Shown: positions 42,809 to 51,790, counted from the first letter of the stretch. The stretch: 64,000 nucleotides of DNA from a bacterium D16-76 (GCA_009917445.1 QZEE01000017.1:23064-87063); one strand, 5' to 3'. Notes: a model not told the origin generated them from the sequence alone. Translations and numbers: made by a program.

Positions 42809-43699
42809 TTATGTGGCGGCGTTTTGCGCCCGCTGGCGGAAAATGCGGGGCGTACAGCCGTGCTCGCGGCGGAAGGCTTCTGTGAAATAGCTGGGGCTGT
42901 TAAAGCCGCAGGCGTAGGCAATCTCCGTAACAGACTGGGCGGTGGTGCAAAGCATGTGGGCGGCGGCTTCCAGGCGGTAGGCCATGAGGAACTCGCCGGG
43001 GGTTTTGCGCAGGTATTTCTTAAAAATCTGGCAGCACTTGCTTTTGCACACGCCCCCGGCCTGGGCAATCTCGTAGAGGGTGACCCGGTGGGGGTAGTTG
43101 TGGTAGATGTAGTCGGCCATCTGCTTTTGCACGGCCACGTCGGGGTCGGCTTTGGCGGGGGCGCCGGCGGCATGGAGCTCTTCTTCCATACGCTGGAAGA
43201 GGTAGGCCCAGGCCTGCTCTAACTGGCCGAGCACACGCAGTTCAAAGGCCGGTGCTTTTTCTATATGGAGGCGGGCGGCTTCGTCCAGGCAGAGGCAGAT
43301 GGGGTCTTTATCCTCTAAAACCAGGTAGGGGATGTGAGAGCTTACCACTGGGTCAATATACTTGCTGCGCAGGGCGATGTTATTGCTGAGCATATCCGGC
43401 TGGAAAAGCATGGCCAGATAAAGGCAGTCCATGTCGCCAAAGGCGTGGGCGTGGTGGAGCTGCCGGGAATTCACCAGCAGGGCCTGGCCCGCCTCTAAGG
43501 GCACTTCCTTGTCGTTGACATGGTAGACCATTTTGCCCTGGCGGGCATGGATATACTCAATATCGTCGTGCCAGTGGCAGAGCATTTTCCAGTTAGGGAA
43601 GGTAGAGAGGAGGGAATCGTCCTTAACGTAAAAGGGCACCTCTGGGTCGTTATAATACATGATTTCGGAATCGTCCGCCCGCCGGTGAATCTGTGCCAT
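42809..43699 (-). CDS. AraC-family transcriptional regulator
   Basis: A 296-residue protein starting at ATG 43699. The N-terminal cupin part contains WKMLCHWHDDIEYIHARQGK and QALLVNSRQLHHAHAFGD, typical of sugar-sensing AraC proteins. The C-terminal two helix-turn-helix motifs are VTLYEIAQAGGVCKSKCCQIFKKYLRKTPGEF and SVTEIAYACGFNSPSYFTEAFRREHGCTP. It binds DNA as a regulator; the ligand and targets are unknown. The nearest same-strand target is the hypothetical gene downstream, and no sugar operon is adjacent. Confidence 0.92.
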   Translation of the reverse strand: MAQIHRRADDSEIMYYNDPEVPFYVKDDSLLSTFPNWKMLCHWHDDIEYIHARQGKMVYHVNDKEVPLEAGQALLVNSRQLHHAHAFGDMDCLYLAMLFQPDMLSNNIALRSKYIDPVVSSHIPYLVLEDKDPICLCLDEAARLHIEKAPAFELRVLGQLEQAWAYLFQRMEEELHAAGAPAKADPDVAVQKQMADYIYHNYPHRVTLYEIAQAGGVCKSKCCQIFKKYLRKTPGEFLMAYRLEAAAHMLCTTAQSVTEIAYACGFNSPSYFTEAFRREHGCTPRIFRQRAQNAAT

Positions 43700-43875
43700 G
43701 GAAAACAGCCCTCCCTTTTTGTGAAAAAATACGATTGTTATAAAAACAGCTCGTTTTCTTGTAGAAAAGCCCTAAGGCTTCGGGTATGATTATACCATAA
43801 CAAAGGCCTAAAAGTCCAGTACCCAGCGCCCCATAAAAAAGATTACAAGTTATCCTTTTCATACTACATCCTCAT

Positions 43876-43916
43876 AAAAAGTGCGGGTCCCGTGTCACGC
43901 GGGACCCCACTTTTTT
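43876..43916 (-). terminator. terminator of the P-type ATPase gene
   Basis: AAAAAGTG.GGGTCCCG and CGGGACCC.ACTTTTTT form a strong stem around TGTCACG, flanked by A and T runs, so it works on both strands. It lies 116 bases past the ATPase stop on the minus strand. Confidence 0.8.
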
Positions 43917-43975
43917 GCTATCACCGGAACGGCGCGTGCCGCCAGCCTCCCCAGGCCATCCCCAAACGCACGCGG

Positions 43976-44027
43976 GAAGCGAAGCGTGGGATCCTTAAGG
44001 GGCCAAGCCCCTTAAGCCGCCGGAGGC
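43976..44027. repeat. family B intergenic repeat
   Basis: Core GAAGCGAAGCGTGGGA (43976-43991), palindrome CTTAAGGGGC CAA GCCCCTTAAG (43994-44016), module CCGCCGGAGGC (44017-44027). A second CCGCCGGAGGC at 44061-44071 lies inside the 3' end of the ATPase frame. Confidence 0.8.
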
Positions 44028-44031
44028 GACC

Positions 44032-46470
44032 TTACAGGGGTGCAGGGGGTTGCCCCCTGCCCGCCGGAGGCCGGTGGCGGGGACGCTTCTTCTTAAAGGG
44101 GTACATGGGGCTTTGGGAGTTGGCAATGACGTGGTCGGTGAAGTGCAGCAGGGCCAGCATGAATACGATGGAAAACAGCAGGGTGGGCCCTAACAAAATG
44201 AGCATGGGCAGGGTGGGGCTGATAAGGGAGAAGAATTCGCCCAGGAACAAAAGGCCCACTAAAAAAGCCGTAAGCAGACTGCCGAACAGGAAGCCCCGCA
44301 GGGAATTAAAAGGCGTGCTGATCTTAAACAGCATAATAAACCCGGTAAGGGCGGTGAGGATAACGGCCAAGGTGGACATTTCGGGGGCGGTGAGGCCCAT
44401 GGGGGCGCAAAGGGCGCACAAGAGGACGATGTTGGCGGTCATGGTGAGGGCGGCGGGGACGCACATTTTAAAGACGTTAAAAATAAACTTGCCCTGCAGG
44501 CGGTCCTTGTTGGGCTCTAAGGCCAGGATGAAGCTGGGCACACCAATAGTAAGGGAGCTAATGAGGGTCTGCTGGATGGGCTCGAAGGGGTAAGTATAGT
44601 TGATAAAAATAAAGAGTACGCCAATCAGGGCGGAAAAGATAGTCTTTTGCAAAAATAAGGAACTGGAACGCTGCAGGTTGTTAATAGACCGGCGGCCCTC
44701 CTGGACTACCAGGGGCATGGAGGCGAAGTTAGAATCTAACAGCACCAGGTTGGAGACGGTGCGGGCGGCGTCGCTGCCAGAGGCCATAGCAATGGAACAA
44801 TCGGCTTCCTTCAGGGCCAATACATCGTTGACACCATCGCCGGTCATGGCTACGGTGTGGCCGTCCTCTTTCAGGGCCTTGACAAAGGCCAGCTTCTGCT
44901 GGGGGGTCACCCGGCCAAAGACCGCGTACTGGCTGACTGCCCGGCGGATGTCCTCTTCGGTGTGGAGGGTGGTGGCGTCGCAGTACTTATCGGCATTGTC
45001 CAGCCCGGCGCGGCGGGCGATGTGGGCCACGGTAACGGCGTTGTCGCCGGAGATAACCTTTAGGTCTACGCCCTGGTCGGCAAAATAGCGCAGGGTGCGG
45101 GGGGCCTCCCGGCGTATTTTGTCGCTGATCAGGATAAGGCCCAGGCCCTGAAGCCCAGCGGGCAGCTCTTTGCCGTCAAAGTCCCCTTCGGCCCGGGCCA
45201 GCAGCAGCACACGCTGGCCGTTTTCGGCATAAGCCTTGGCCTGGGGGTAAAGGGTTTGGAAAGCCCCGCCTAAAATAAACTCCCCGGCGCCCATAACGTA
45301 AGCGCCCTTGCCCGGGAAGAAGGCCCCGGACCATTTGCGGGCCGAAGAGAAGGGCACCGTGGCCGAGGCGTACCAGCCGCTTTCGCCGGGCAGGTAGTCT
45401 TTAAGGGCCAGGAAGGTGGGGTTGTCGTCCTGCAGGGTGTGGACCAGGGCGGTGAGGGCTTCCCGCATCTCCCCTTCGCTGTGGCCTTCGGCGGGCATAA
45501 GGGCGTCTACCTGCATGGAGCCCTCGGTGATGGTACCGGTCTTGTCCAGGCAAAGGGTGTCTACCCGGGCCAGGGTCTCGATGCAGTACATATCCTGCAC
45601 CAAGGTCTTGCGGCGGGAGAGCTTGAGGACACTGACGGCAAAGGCCAGGCTGATAAGCAGCACCAGGCCCTCGGGGATCATACCCACCATAGCGGCGCAG
45701 GTGCTGACCACCGAGCCCTGGAAGGTATCGCCCAGGACAAAATACTGCTTCCAGAACAGCAGGCCGCCAATGGGCAGGATGGCAAAGCCGATGATCTTGA
45801 CAATCAGGTCAATGGAATCCATAATTTCGGAGTTGCGCTTTTTCATGTGCTTGGCGTCCCCGGCAATCTGGTTGGCGTAGTTGTCGGCGCCCACGTGCTC
45901 TACCTGGGCCGAGCACTGGCCGCTGACCAGGAAGCTGCCGGAAAGGAGGGGCGCCCCCACCTGCTTTAAGATGGGGTCGGACTCGCCGGTAATCAAGGAT
46001 TCGTTTACCTCGCACTCCCCGGCGGCCACTACGGCGTCGGCGCAGACCTGGTTGCCCGCTGTCAACAGCAGGATGTCGTCCAGCACCACTTCTTCTACCT
46101 GGATGGTGGCCTTGCGGCCGTCCCGCAGCACATTGGCTTTGGGGGAGGAAAGCAGGGAGAGCTTATCAATGGTATGCTTGGCCCGGATGCCCTGGAAGGA
46201 GCCAATGACAATATTCGACAAGATAACCCCCATAAACAAGGCGCTACGGGGGGAGCCTACCAGGATCACCGCGGCGGCCAGGGCAAAGTTTAACAGGTTG
46301 AAAAACGTGAAGACGTTCTCCCGGATGATCTGCCCTTCGGTCTTCGTTTTTACCCCAGAGCCCCCATTGTGCAGGCCTTTTTGGATCTGCCCCTCTACCT
46401 GCCGGGCGCTTAGGCCCACCGCCGGGTCCGGGTGCAGGCGGGTGGTTTTGGTTTGCTGGGTTTCTGGCAT
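44032..46470 (-). CDS. cation-translocating P-type ATPase
   Basis: The ATG at 46470 follows GAAAGGAGC; 812 residues. Motifs: TGES (SLITGESDPI) in the actuator domain, PEGL in membrane helix 4 (MVGMIPEGLVLL), the phosphorylation site DKTGTIT, and MTGDGVNDVLALKEAD in the hinge. About eight membrane helices are visible. There is no CPC heavy-metal motif. PEGL instead of PEGLP or CPC places it near the CtpE-like or Ca/Mg group, so it probably moves calcium or another hard cation. The last 20 residues (KKKRPRHRPPAGRGQPPAPL) are encoded by repeat DNA. Confidence 0.9.
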   Translation of the reverse strand: MPETQQTKTTRLHPDPAVGLSARQVEGQIQKGLHNGGSGVKTKTEGQIIRENVFTFFNLLNFALAAAVILVGSPRSALFMGVILSNIVIGSFQGIRAKHTIDKLSLLSSPKANVLRDGRKATIQVEEVVLDDILLLTAGNQVCADAVVAAGECEVNESLITGESDPILKQVGAPLLSGSFLVSGQCSAQVEHVGADNYANQIAGDAKHMKKRNSEIMDSIDLIVKIIGFAILPIGGLLFWKQYFVLGDTFQGSVVSTCAAMVGMIPEGLVLLISLAFAVSVLKLSRRKTLVQDMYCIETLARVDTLCLDKTGTITEGSMQVDALMPAEGHSEGEMREALTALVHTLQDDNPTFLALKDYLPGESGWYASATVPFSSARKWSGAFFPGKGAYVMGAGEFILGGAFQTLYPQAKAYAENGQRVLLLARAEGDFDGKELPAGLQGLGLILISDKIRREAPRTLRYFADQGVDLKVISGDNAVTVAHIARRAGLDNADKYCDATTLHTEEDIRRAVSQYAVFGRVTPQQKLAFVKALKEDGHTVAMTGDGVNDVLALKEADCSIAMASGSDAARTVSNLVLLDSNFASMPLVVQEGRRSINNLQRSSSLFLQKTIFSALIGVLFIFINYTYPFEPIQQTLISSLTIGVPSFILALEPNKDRLQGKFIFNVFKMCVPAALTMTANIVLLCALCAPMGLTAPEMSTLAVILTALTGFIMLFKISTPFNSLRGFLFGSLLTAFLVGLLFLGEFFSLISPTLPMLILLGPTLLFSIVFMLALLHFTDHVIANSQSPMYPFKKKRPRHRPPAGRGQPPAPL

Positions 46471-46510
46471 GGCGTGCTCCTTTCTTGGGGGCCCTGCCCC
46501 CAACCCCCTG

Positions 46511-46588
46511 CTTCCCGCCTGCCGGCTCGGCCGCCGGGCGCAACCGTATGGCAAAGCGAAACGTTTTGCCAGCGGCACACAGCGACCT
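46511..46588. repeat. family A intergenic repeat
   Basis: Contains CCCGCCTGCCGGCTCGGCCG, GGGCGCAACCGTATGGCAAAGC and GAAACGTTTTGCC, then CAGCGACC. The same order occurs at 51791 and, inverted, at 54884. In the rest of the 566-base gap 46471-47036 I see a promoter for the next gene, a small CCCGG AAAA CCGGG hairpin in its leader, and no gene. Confidence 0.75.
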
Positions 46589-46895
46589 CTTTTTTAGAAA
46601 AAGGGTTGACCCGAAAATTTACCGCATCCAACGTGGATGCCGGCGGGCCGGGGACGGCTGGGGCGGGCGCGGGCTTTTTTCTTTTGGGATGTTTATAGGT
46701 ATAGTATACACCAACTAAATAGCTTTTCCAAGCGTGTTTTTGGGTGAAGTTGGAAATTATTTTTTACCGAATTTGAAACCGGGCGGACAGAAAGAATTAC
46801 TCATTATGGCTAAAAATTCATGGCAGTTGGGGTGCAAATCGCCAAAAAACGCGGGCCTGCGGGGAAAAACGAGCTTTTTGGGGGATGAGGGGCGT

Positions 46896-46924
46896 TTGAC
46901 AGGTGGATGCAAAAAGGCTATAAT
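46896..46924 (+). promoter_or_regulatory. consensus promoter of the beta-trefoil gene
   Basis: TTGACA, a 17-base spacer and TATAAT: a perfect housekeeping promoter. The 105-base leader contains CCCGG AAAA CCGGG. Confidence 0.85.
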
Positions 46925-47036
46925 GGTCATAGCGGCAGGGGCCCGGAAAACCGGGCTGTTCTGCGGAAAATGGACATTTCGGCATTTTGTATATTTATAA
47001 GACCATGGCAGTGGTATTGCGAAAGGGAGTAAGGAT

Positions 47037-47681
47037 ATGGCTATGAAGAAAATAGAGGAGTTCCAGATTATAAACCGCAGGACCGGCAAGGCTTTGCAGG
47101 CCGCGGGCACCGAGAACGGCCAGTGCGTTGTGCAGGCCGCCCCAGAGGGCGGGGATGCCCAGCTGTGGACCCTGGTGGGCCAGAAGCTCATCAACAAGGA
47201 AAGCGGCAAGGCCCTGGACGTGGTGCACGGCGGCGTGGAAAACGGCACCTGGGCCCATGTTTGGGACAGCGTGGAGGACGCCCCCAGCCAGAGCTGGGAA
47301 GTGGTGAAGGTGACGGCCACGTATAAGAAGCTGCGGAATGTCCAGTCTGGCAAAGTGCTGGATATTGTGGACATGAGCGAAGAGGACGGCGCCCTGGCCC
47401 AGATTTGGGAGGACGTGGACGGTGTGGGCCAGCAGTGGAAGTTTGTGCCCGCCGACGTGAAGGCCCCTTCGAAGACGGTGACCCGGACCGCTAAAAAGGA
47501 AAGCGAGGCCGCTGCCCCCGCCGCGAAAAATCCCCGGGCCCGCAAGGTGGCCGAAGCGGTGAAGGAAACCGCCGCTACGGTAAAAGAAGTGGTAAAGGAG
47601 ACCGTGGCAAAGCCCGCTGCCAAGAAAGAGGCGGCAAAGGAAGCACCGGTTAAAAAAGCCCCGGCTAAGGGCAAGAAGTAA
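47037..47681 (+). CDS. ricin-like beta-trefoil protein with histone H1-like basic tail
   Basis: A 214-residue protein; ATG after AAAGGGAGTAAGG. Residues about 5-140 are a beta-trefoil: three similar units (FQIINRRTGKALQAAG ... QLWTL; KLINKESGKALDVVHGG ... SWEVV; KLRNVQSGKVLDIVDMSEED ... QQWKF) with the QxW-type ends. There is no signal peptide. Residues 145-214 are Lys/Ala/Pro-rich (KKESEAAAPAAKNPRARK ... KKEAAKEAPVKKAPAKGKK), like bacterial histone H1-type proteins. The combination suggests a cytoplasmic protein that binds nucleic acid or polysaccharide. A consensus promoter implies high expression. Function unknown. Confidence 0.8.
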   Translation: MAMKKIEEFQIINRRTGKALQAAGTENGQCVVQAAPEGGDAQLWTLVGQKLINKESGKALDVVHGGVENGTWAHVWDSVEDAPSQSWEVVKVTATYKKLRNVQSGKVLDIVDMSEEDGALAQIWEDVDGVGQQWKFVPADVKAPSKTVTRTAKKESEAAAPAAKNPRARKVAEAVKETAATVKEVVKETVAKPAAKKEAAKEAPVKKAPAKGKK

Positions 47682-47702
47682 GCTTTTGTTGTAGGAATAG
47701 AC

Positions 47703-47731
47703 AGCCCCCTGGTTTTTGCCGGGGGCTTTTT
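47703..47731 (+). terminator. terminator of the beta-trefoil gene
   Basis: AGCCCCC and GGGGGCT pair around TGGTTTTTGCC (inner GG/CC also pairs), followed by TTTTTC. Confidence 0.85.
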
Positions 47732-47822
47732 CTACTTTATGGCATAAAAGTGTTGCGAAAACAGGTGGGGTGCGGTATCATTATAGCAAGGACTATGGAA
47801 CCGTAAGAAAGGAAGATGGAAT

Positions 47823-48794
47823 ATGGCACAGCTTTTATCTATGGGCGAGCTTTTAATCGACTTTACCCCCACGGGCACCACAGAGGACGGGCGCATGCTC
47901 TTTGCCCGCAACCCGGGCGGGGCCCCGGCCAACGTAGCGGTACAAGCCCTGCGGGTTGGGGTGAGCGCCGGGTTTTTAGGGCGGGTAGGCAAGGATATGT
48001 TTGGGGATTTCCTGGTGGGGACGCTGGAAGATTGCGGCGTAGAGACCCAGGGCTTGACCCAGGACCCGGACTACGCCACTACCCTGGCTTTTGTACAGCT
48101 GAACGACCAGGGGGACCGGGATTTCAGTTTTTACCGCAACCCAGGGGCCGATACCCGGCTGGTGGCTGGGGAAAAGGAAAAGGCGCTGGTGGACCAGTGC
48201 GGGCTGCTATGCTTTGGGTCTTTGCTGCTGACGGCGGAGCCTTCCCGGTCGGCGGTGAGGGAACTGGTGGCGTATGCGAAGTCAAAGGGGAAAATTACGG
48301 CCTATGACCCCAACTGGCGGCTCCCGCTGTGGCCCAGCGTGGAAGAGGGCGTGGAGCGGATGCGGAGCCTGATTGGGCTGGCGGACATTATGAAGGTTTC
48401 GGATGAGGAACTGGCGCTGCTGACTGGGGAACCGGATTTGGAAGCCGGGGCGCGGCAGCTGCTGGGGCAGGGGGTCTCGATTGTGGTGGTCACTATGGGG
48501 GCTAAGGGCTGCGGGGTGTTTACCCCGGGGTATACCCTGCGGAAGAACACCTATGACACGAAGGTAAAGGATACCACGGGGTCGGGGGACAGCTTTTTTG
48601 GGGCGTTGCTGGCTCAGGTGGTAAAAAGTGGGAAGAAGCCGGGGGACTTGACAGAGGGGGAATTGGCGGAGTTTGTGGATTTTGCCAATGCTGCCGGGGC
48701 TACCTGCGCTACTAAGATGGGGGCCATACCGGCGCTGCCGGATACAGAGGCCATTGAGGCGTGCAGAAGGACGGTAGAGCTGTTAAAGCTGTAA
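47823..48794 (+). CDS. PfkB-family carbohydrate kinase (fructokinase-like)
   Basis: A 323-residue ribokinase-fold kinase; ATG after GGAAGATGGAAT. Motifs: NPGGAPANVAVQALRVG near residue 32 and DTTGSGDSFFGAL (catalytic aspartate) near 250, GRVGKDMFGDF, and DPNWRLPLW, which is typical of fructokinases. It phosphorylates a sugar, probably fructose, with ATP in the cytoplasm. No transporter or hydrolase lies beside it, so the substrate is uncertain. Confidence 0.88.
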   Translation: MAQLLSMGELLIDFTPTGTTEDGRMLFARNPGGAPANVAVQALRVGVSAGFLGRVGKDMFGDFLVGTLEDCGVETQGLTQDPDYATTLAFVQLNDQGDRDFSFYRNPGADTRLVAGEKEKALVDQCGLLCFGSLLLTAEPSRSAVRELVAYAKSKGKITAYDPNWRLPLWPSVEEGVERMRSLIGLADIMKVSDEELALLTGEPDLEAGARQLLGQGVSIVVVTMGAKGCGVFTPGYTLRKNTYDTKVKDTTGSGDSFFGALLAQVVKSGKKPGDLTEGELAEFVDFANAAGATCATKMGAIPALPDTEAIEACRRTVELLKL

Positions 48795-48814
48795 TCCGCG
48801 CCGGAAAGGGCAGC

Positions 48815-48854
48815 GAAGCGAAGCGTGGGATTCTTAAGGGTGTAAACCCTTAAG
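48815..48854. repeat. family B intergenic repeat
   Basis: Core GAAGCGAAGCGTGGGA (48815-48830) and palindrome CTTAAGGGT GTAA ACCCTTAAG (48833-48854). A GGGGCGAAGCCCC hairpin and a GCGCC rich palindrome follow up to 49010. Confidence 0.75.
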
Positions 48855-49036
48855 TGGGGTGCACGGGGCGAAGCCCCTGCCCGTCGGAGACGGCCTTGCC
48901 GAAGGCCATAAAAACCCCCGCAGGGTTTGGGGCGGCAGCCCCAAGGTCTGGACGTTGGGGGGCGGGTGGGTGGGGCGATGCCGGCGCCTCCGCGCCGCAG
49001 GCGCGAGATGACGTTTCGTGCCGGGTAAGATGCGCC

Positions 49037-49417
49037 TTACGGCCCCAGAAAGGTAATGCCAGGAATGTTGCGCAGCACAGTAAAGGCTAAGGCAATGGCC
49101 AACAGCAAAAGACCGGACAGCCACGTGGTTTTTATCTTGCATAAGGGCGGCTTGCGGTGGATGTAGCGGTGGGCCTCCCACAAAACGTAGGCGGCGGCAA
49201 GGGGCAGGGCCAGGAACATAAAGGGGTTGTGGGCAAAGGCGGTTGGGATGTCGCCCCGGAGAAGGGCGGCAACCATGCGCTGGGTGCCGCAGCCCGCGCA
49301 GTAAAAGCCCGTGCGCTCTAAGATAAGGCAGGGCGGGCGCAGCGCATACAGGCCCGCAAGGCCCAAGGCAGCTGCCAGCAGCAGGGCGGCTGCCTGGCAG
49401 GCTCGTTTTTTGTCCAT
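49037..49417 (-). CDS. DUF2752 membrane protein
   Basis: A 126-residue protein with three to four membrane helices. The family signature is TGFYCAGCGTQRMVAALLRGDIPTAFAHNP: CxGCGxxR, then G followed by NP. DUF2752 proteins are small inner-membrane proteins of unknown role, often near TM2 or zinc-ribbon proteins. It is transcribed toward the sugar kinase. The start at 49417 (ATG) follows AAAAGGGGGG. Confidence 0.85.
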   Translation of the reverse strand: MDKKRACQAAALLLAAALGLAGLYALRPPCLILERTGFYCAGCGTQRMVAALLRGDIPTAFAHNPFMFLALPLAAAYVLWEAHRYIHRKPPLCKIKTTWLSGLLLLAIALAFTVLRNIPGITFLGP

Positions 49418-49523
49418 GTGTACCCCCCTTTTCTTTGCTGGTTTTTAGTATAGCAGACTGCGGGGGGAATTGCCAGGGGGGAAAGCTTTCAAATCCCTTA
49501 CGGAAAATTCACAGGGGGCCTGC

Positions 49524-49554
49524 TTGACTTAAAGTGCAGTTTAGGTATTATAAT
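49524..49554 (+). promoter_or_regulatory. promoter of the aldo/keto reductase gene
   Basis: TTGACT (49524-49529) and TATAAT (49549-49554) with a 19-base spacer, longer than ideal. Confidence 0.6.
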
Positions 49555-49629
49555 GGTAGATACTGGGAAGGTATAGCTGATTGGATACAGGTTTCCAGGA
49601 AGGAAAACATTTTTAAGGAGTGTCATAAC

Positions 49630-50751
49630 ATGGCTGACAAGTATTTAGGGGAAAGCATCAAAAAGCTGGGCTTCGGCTTGATGCGCCTGCCCATGAAGGG
49701 CCAGGAGATCGACATGGAGCAGACGAAAAAGATGGTGGACGCTTTTATGGAAAAAGGCTTCACATACTTTGACACGGCTTATGTGTACATTGGGGGCAAG
49801 TCGGAGGTGGCCTTGAAGGAAGCGGTGGTGGACCGCTATCCCCGTGAGAGCTTCCAGTGCGCCAGCAAGCTGCCTATGTTCGACATCAACGAGCCGGAGC
49901 AGATGGGGCCCATCTTCCAGGAATCTTTGGACCGGGCCGGGCTGGGCTATTACGATTTCTACCTGCTGCACGCGCTGAATAAAGACACGGCCAAGAAGTC
50001 CGACGACCTGGGGGCCTGGGGCTTTATCCAGAAGATGAAGGAAGAGGGGAAGATCAAGCACATCGGCTTCTCCTTCCACGATACCGCCGACGTGCTGGAC
50101 GATATTTTGACTAAGCACCCGGAGGCGGAATTTGTACAGCTGCAAATCAACTATGCCGACTGGGAAAGCGACAGCGTACAGTCCCGGTTGTGCTATGAGG
50201 CAGCCCGGAAGCATAACGTGCCGGTCATTATTATGGAGCCTGTAAAGGGCGGCTCTTTGGCCACCATGACCCCGGAGGTACAGAAGCTCTTTAAGGACGC
50301 GGCGCCGGAAATGTCCATCCCCTCTTGGGCGGTGCGGTACTGCGCTTCTTTGGAAGGCGTGGTAACGGTGCTGTCGGGCATGTCCGACGAAGCGCAGCTG
50401 CAGGACAACGTCTCTTACATGGCCGACTTTAAGCCCCTTTCGGACAGCGAGCGGGAAGTCATCGGCAAGGCGGTGGAGATTTTGGACAGCATCCCCACCA
50501 TCCCCTGCACGGGCTGCAAATACTGCGTGGACGGCTGCCCCCAGAAGATCAACATCCCTGCCATCTTCACCGCTATGAACAAGCACACCCTTTACAACAA
50601 CCTGGACAGCGCCAAGGCGGAGTACGGCCGCGTCACTAAGGACGGCGGGAAAGCCTCGGACTGCATACAGTGCGGCAACTGCGAGAGCCACTGCCCCCAG
50701 CACATCGAGATTATCGAGACGCTGAAAAAGGCCGCGGAGCTCTTCGAGTAA
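49630..50751 (+). CDS. aldo/keto reductase with C-terminal 4Fe-4S ferredoxin domain
   Basis: The ATG at 49630 follows AAGGAGTG; 373 residues. The TIM-barrel part begins LGFGLMRLPMKG with YFDTAYVYIGGKSEVAL (Asp and Tyr of the active site) and HALNKD where the histidine lies. The C-terminal 90 residues carry two cysteine clusters, CTGCKYCVDGCPQ and CIQCGNCESHCPQ, for two 4Fe-4S centres. Such ferredoxin-tailed reductases are frequent in anaerobes and probably couple NAD(P)H or ferredoxin to carbonyl reduction. The substrate is unknown. Confidence 0.92.
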   Translation: MADKYLGESIKKLGFGLMRLPMKGQEIDMEQTKKMVDAFMEKGFTYFDTAYVYIGGKSEVALKEAVVDRYPRESFQCASKLPMFDINEPEQMGPIFQESLDRAGLGYYDFYLLHALNKDTAKKSDDLGAWGFIQKMKEEGKIKHIGFSFHDTADVLDDILTKHPEAEFVQLQINYADWESDSVQSRLCYEAARKHNVPVIIMEPVKGGSLATMTPEVQKLFKDAAPEMSIPSWAVRYCASLEGVVTVLSGMSDEAQLQDNVSYMADFKPLSDSEREVIGKAVEILDSIPTIPCTGCKYCVDGCPQKINIPAIFTAMNKHTLYNNLDSAKAEYGRVTKDGGKASDCIQCGNCESHCPQHIEIIETLKKAAELFE

Positions 50752-50768
50752 GGAACATAAAAACAACG

Positions 50769-50800
50769 GGCGCCCAGCCGCAAAGCTGGGCGCCTTTCTT
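50769..50800. terminator. bidirectional terminator between convergent genes
   Basis: GGCGCCCAGC, loop CGCAAA, GCTGGGCGCC and TTTCTT: a perfect 10-bp stem. Confidence 0.85.
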
Positions 50801-50807
50801 GTGCGGG

Positions 50808-51665
50808 TCATGGGGCTGGCTTTTGGCTTTCGATCCACTCCAACAGCCGGTCTATCACCACCAGCGCCCGCACGTAGGTCTCGCTGGCATCGATCTCCAT
50901 ATCCTGCCCCCCGCCGCCGGTGCCCAACAGGCCCAGCTGGGTGTACACCTCTTCTACCGGGCCCCGGGCCCACTCTGGCAGAGAGGAGAACCGGGGGTAC
51001 TTGCGCTCGTTCTCGTTGTAGACAGCCTGGGCCTCTTGCCGGGCCAGGGCCGCCACTTCGTCCCTTGTCATGTCCGTGCCCTCCATTCCCTTTATGATGG
51101 CGGGGTAATCCCGGAACGCCCGGTCCATGTCGAACCGCTTGCCGTCGATGACCCCGCTGCTGGTATACTGCCACAGGCCTGCGCCGGGGTAGTCCAGGGT
51201 ATTGTTCCACTGGGCCACCCATTTGTCAAAGGGCGCCAGGCGGGGGCTGTTCAGCCTGTCTCGCCACCAGCTTAGGGAAGAGTAGATGCCGCAGTAAAGC
51301 CCTGCCTTTTCCATTTCCGTGCAGTAGGTGACGCAGTTGTCGATCAGGGCCTCGCCGGTGGGCAGGGCCACGTCTTCTACGTCGTACCACACGCCGTACA
51401 GGGGCTTGCGGCCCCCCAGCAGGCGCAGGGTATGCCGGGCCTCGCTGCGGGCCATGTCCGGGTTGCGGGCATAGGAGTACAGGTACACCCCGTAGGGCAT
51501 GCCTGCCGCCTCGCACCGAGCCACGTTCTGGTGGTAGCAGGTGTCGTCTTGGGAGGCGTAGTCGCTGCCGTAGCCGCAGCGGATAATGACAAAGTCGATT
51601 ACCCCCCGCAGGGCGGCAATGTCTACGCTGCCGTTGAATTGGGATATGTCGATGCCGGTTGCCAC
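50808..51665 (-). CDS. GH25 (lysozyme-like) muramidase
   Basis: From GTG 51665 this is 285 residues. The glycoside hydrolase 25 fold is clear: GIDISQFNGSVDIAAL (catalytic aspartate), DFVIIRCGYGS, GVYLYSYARN, GVWYDVEDVALP (D.E pair), YCGIYSSLSWW, KWVAQWN and LWQYTSSGVIDG. The C-terminal about 75 residues are a helical extension (WARGPVEEVYTQLG). There is no signal peptide. The start is uncertain: the strong site AAAGGGGGAG sits 5 bases before an ATA at 51677 and 17 before the GTG. It cuts the MurNAc-GlcNAc bond; without a phage neighbourhood it may be a housekeeping lysozyme or a phage remnant. Confidence 0.88.
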   Translation of the reverse strand: MATGIDISQFNGSVDIAALRGVIDFVIIRCGYGSDYASQDDTCYHQNVARCEAAGMPYGVYLYSYARNPDMARSEARHTLRLLGGRKPLYGVWYDVEDVALPTGEALIDNCVTYCTEMEKAGLYCGIYSSLSWWRDRLNSPRLAPFDKWVAQWNNTLDYPGAGLWQYTSSGVIDGKRFDMDRAFRDYPAIIKGMEGTDMTRDEVAALARQEAQAVYNENERKYPRFSSLPEWARGPVEEVYTQLGLLGTGGGGQDMEIDASETYVRALVVIDRLLEWIESQKPAP

Positions 51666-51790
51666 GTAGTCTGCTATAGGATCTCCCCCTTTCCTTTGTC
51701 CCCGGTTTATTATATGCGGGGCAGGGGCGGGGGGTGAGAGGGTGGTGGGGCTTTTTTCATATTTTTGGGGGGATTTTAAGACCTTAGGGG

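Noticed and set aside
42655..43173. N-terminal extension of the 41929-42654 gene
   Set aside because: The extra part is the Pro/Thr/Ala-rich shadow of the AraC gene. ATG 42654 has a good site and its own promoter.
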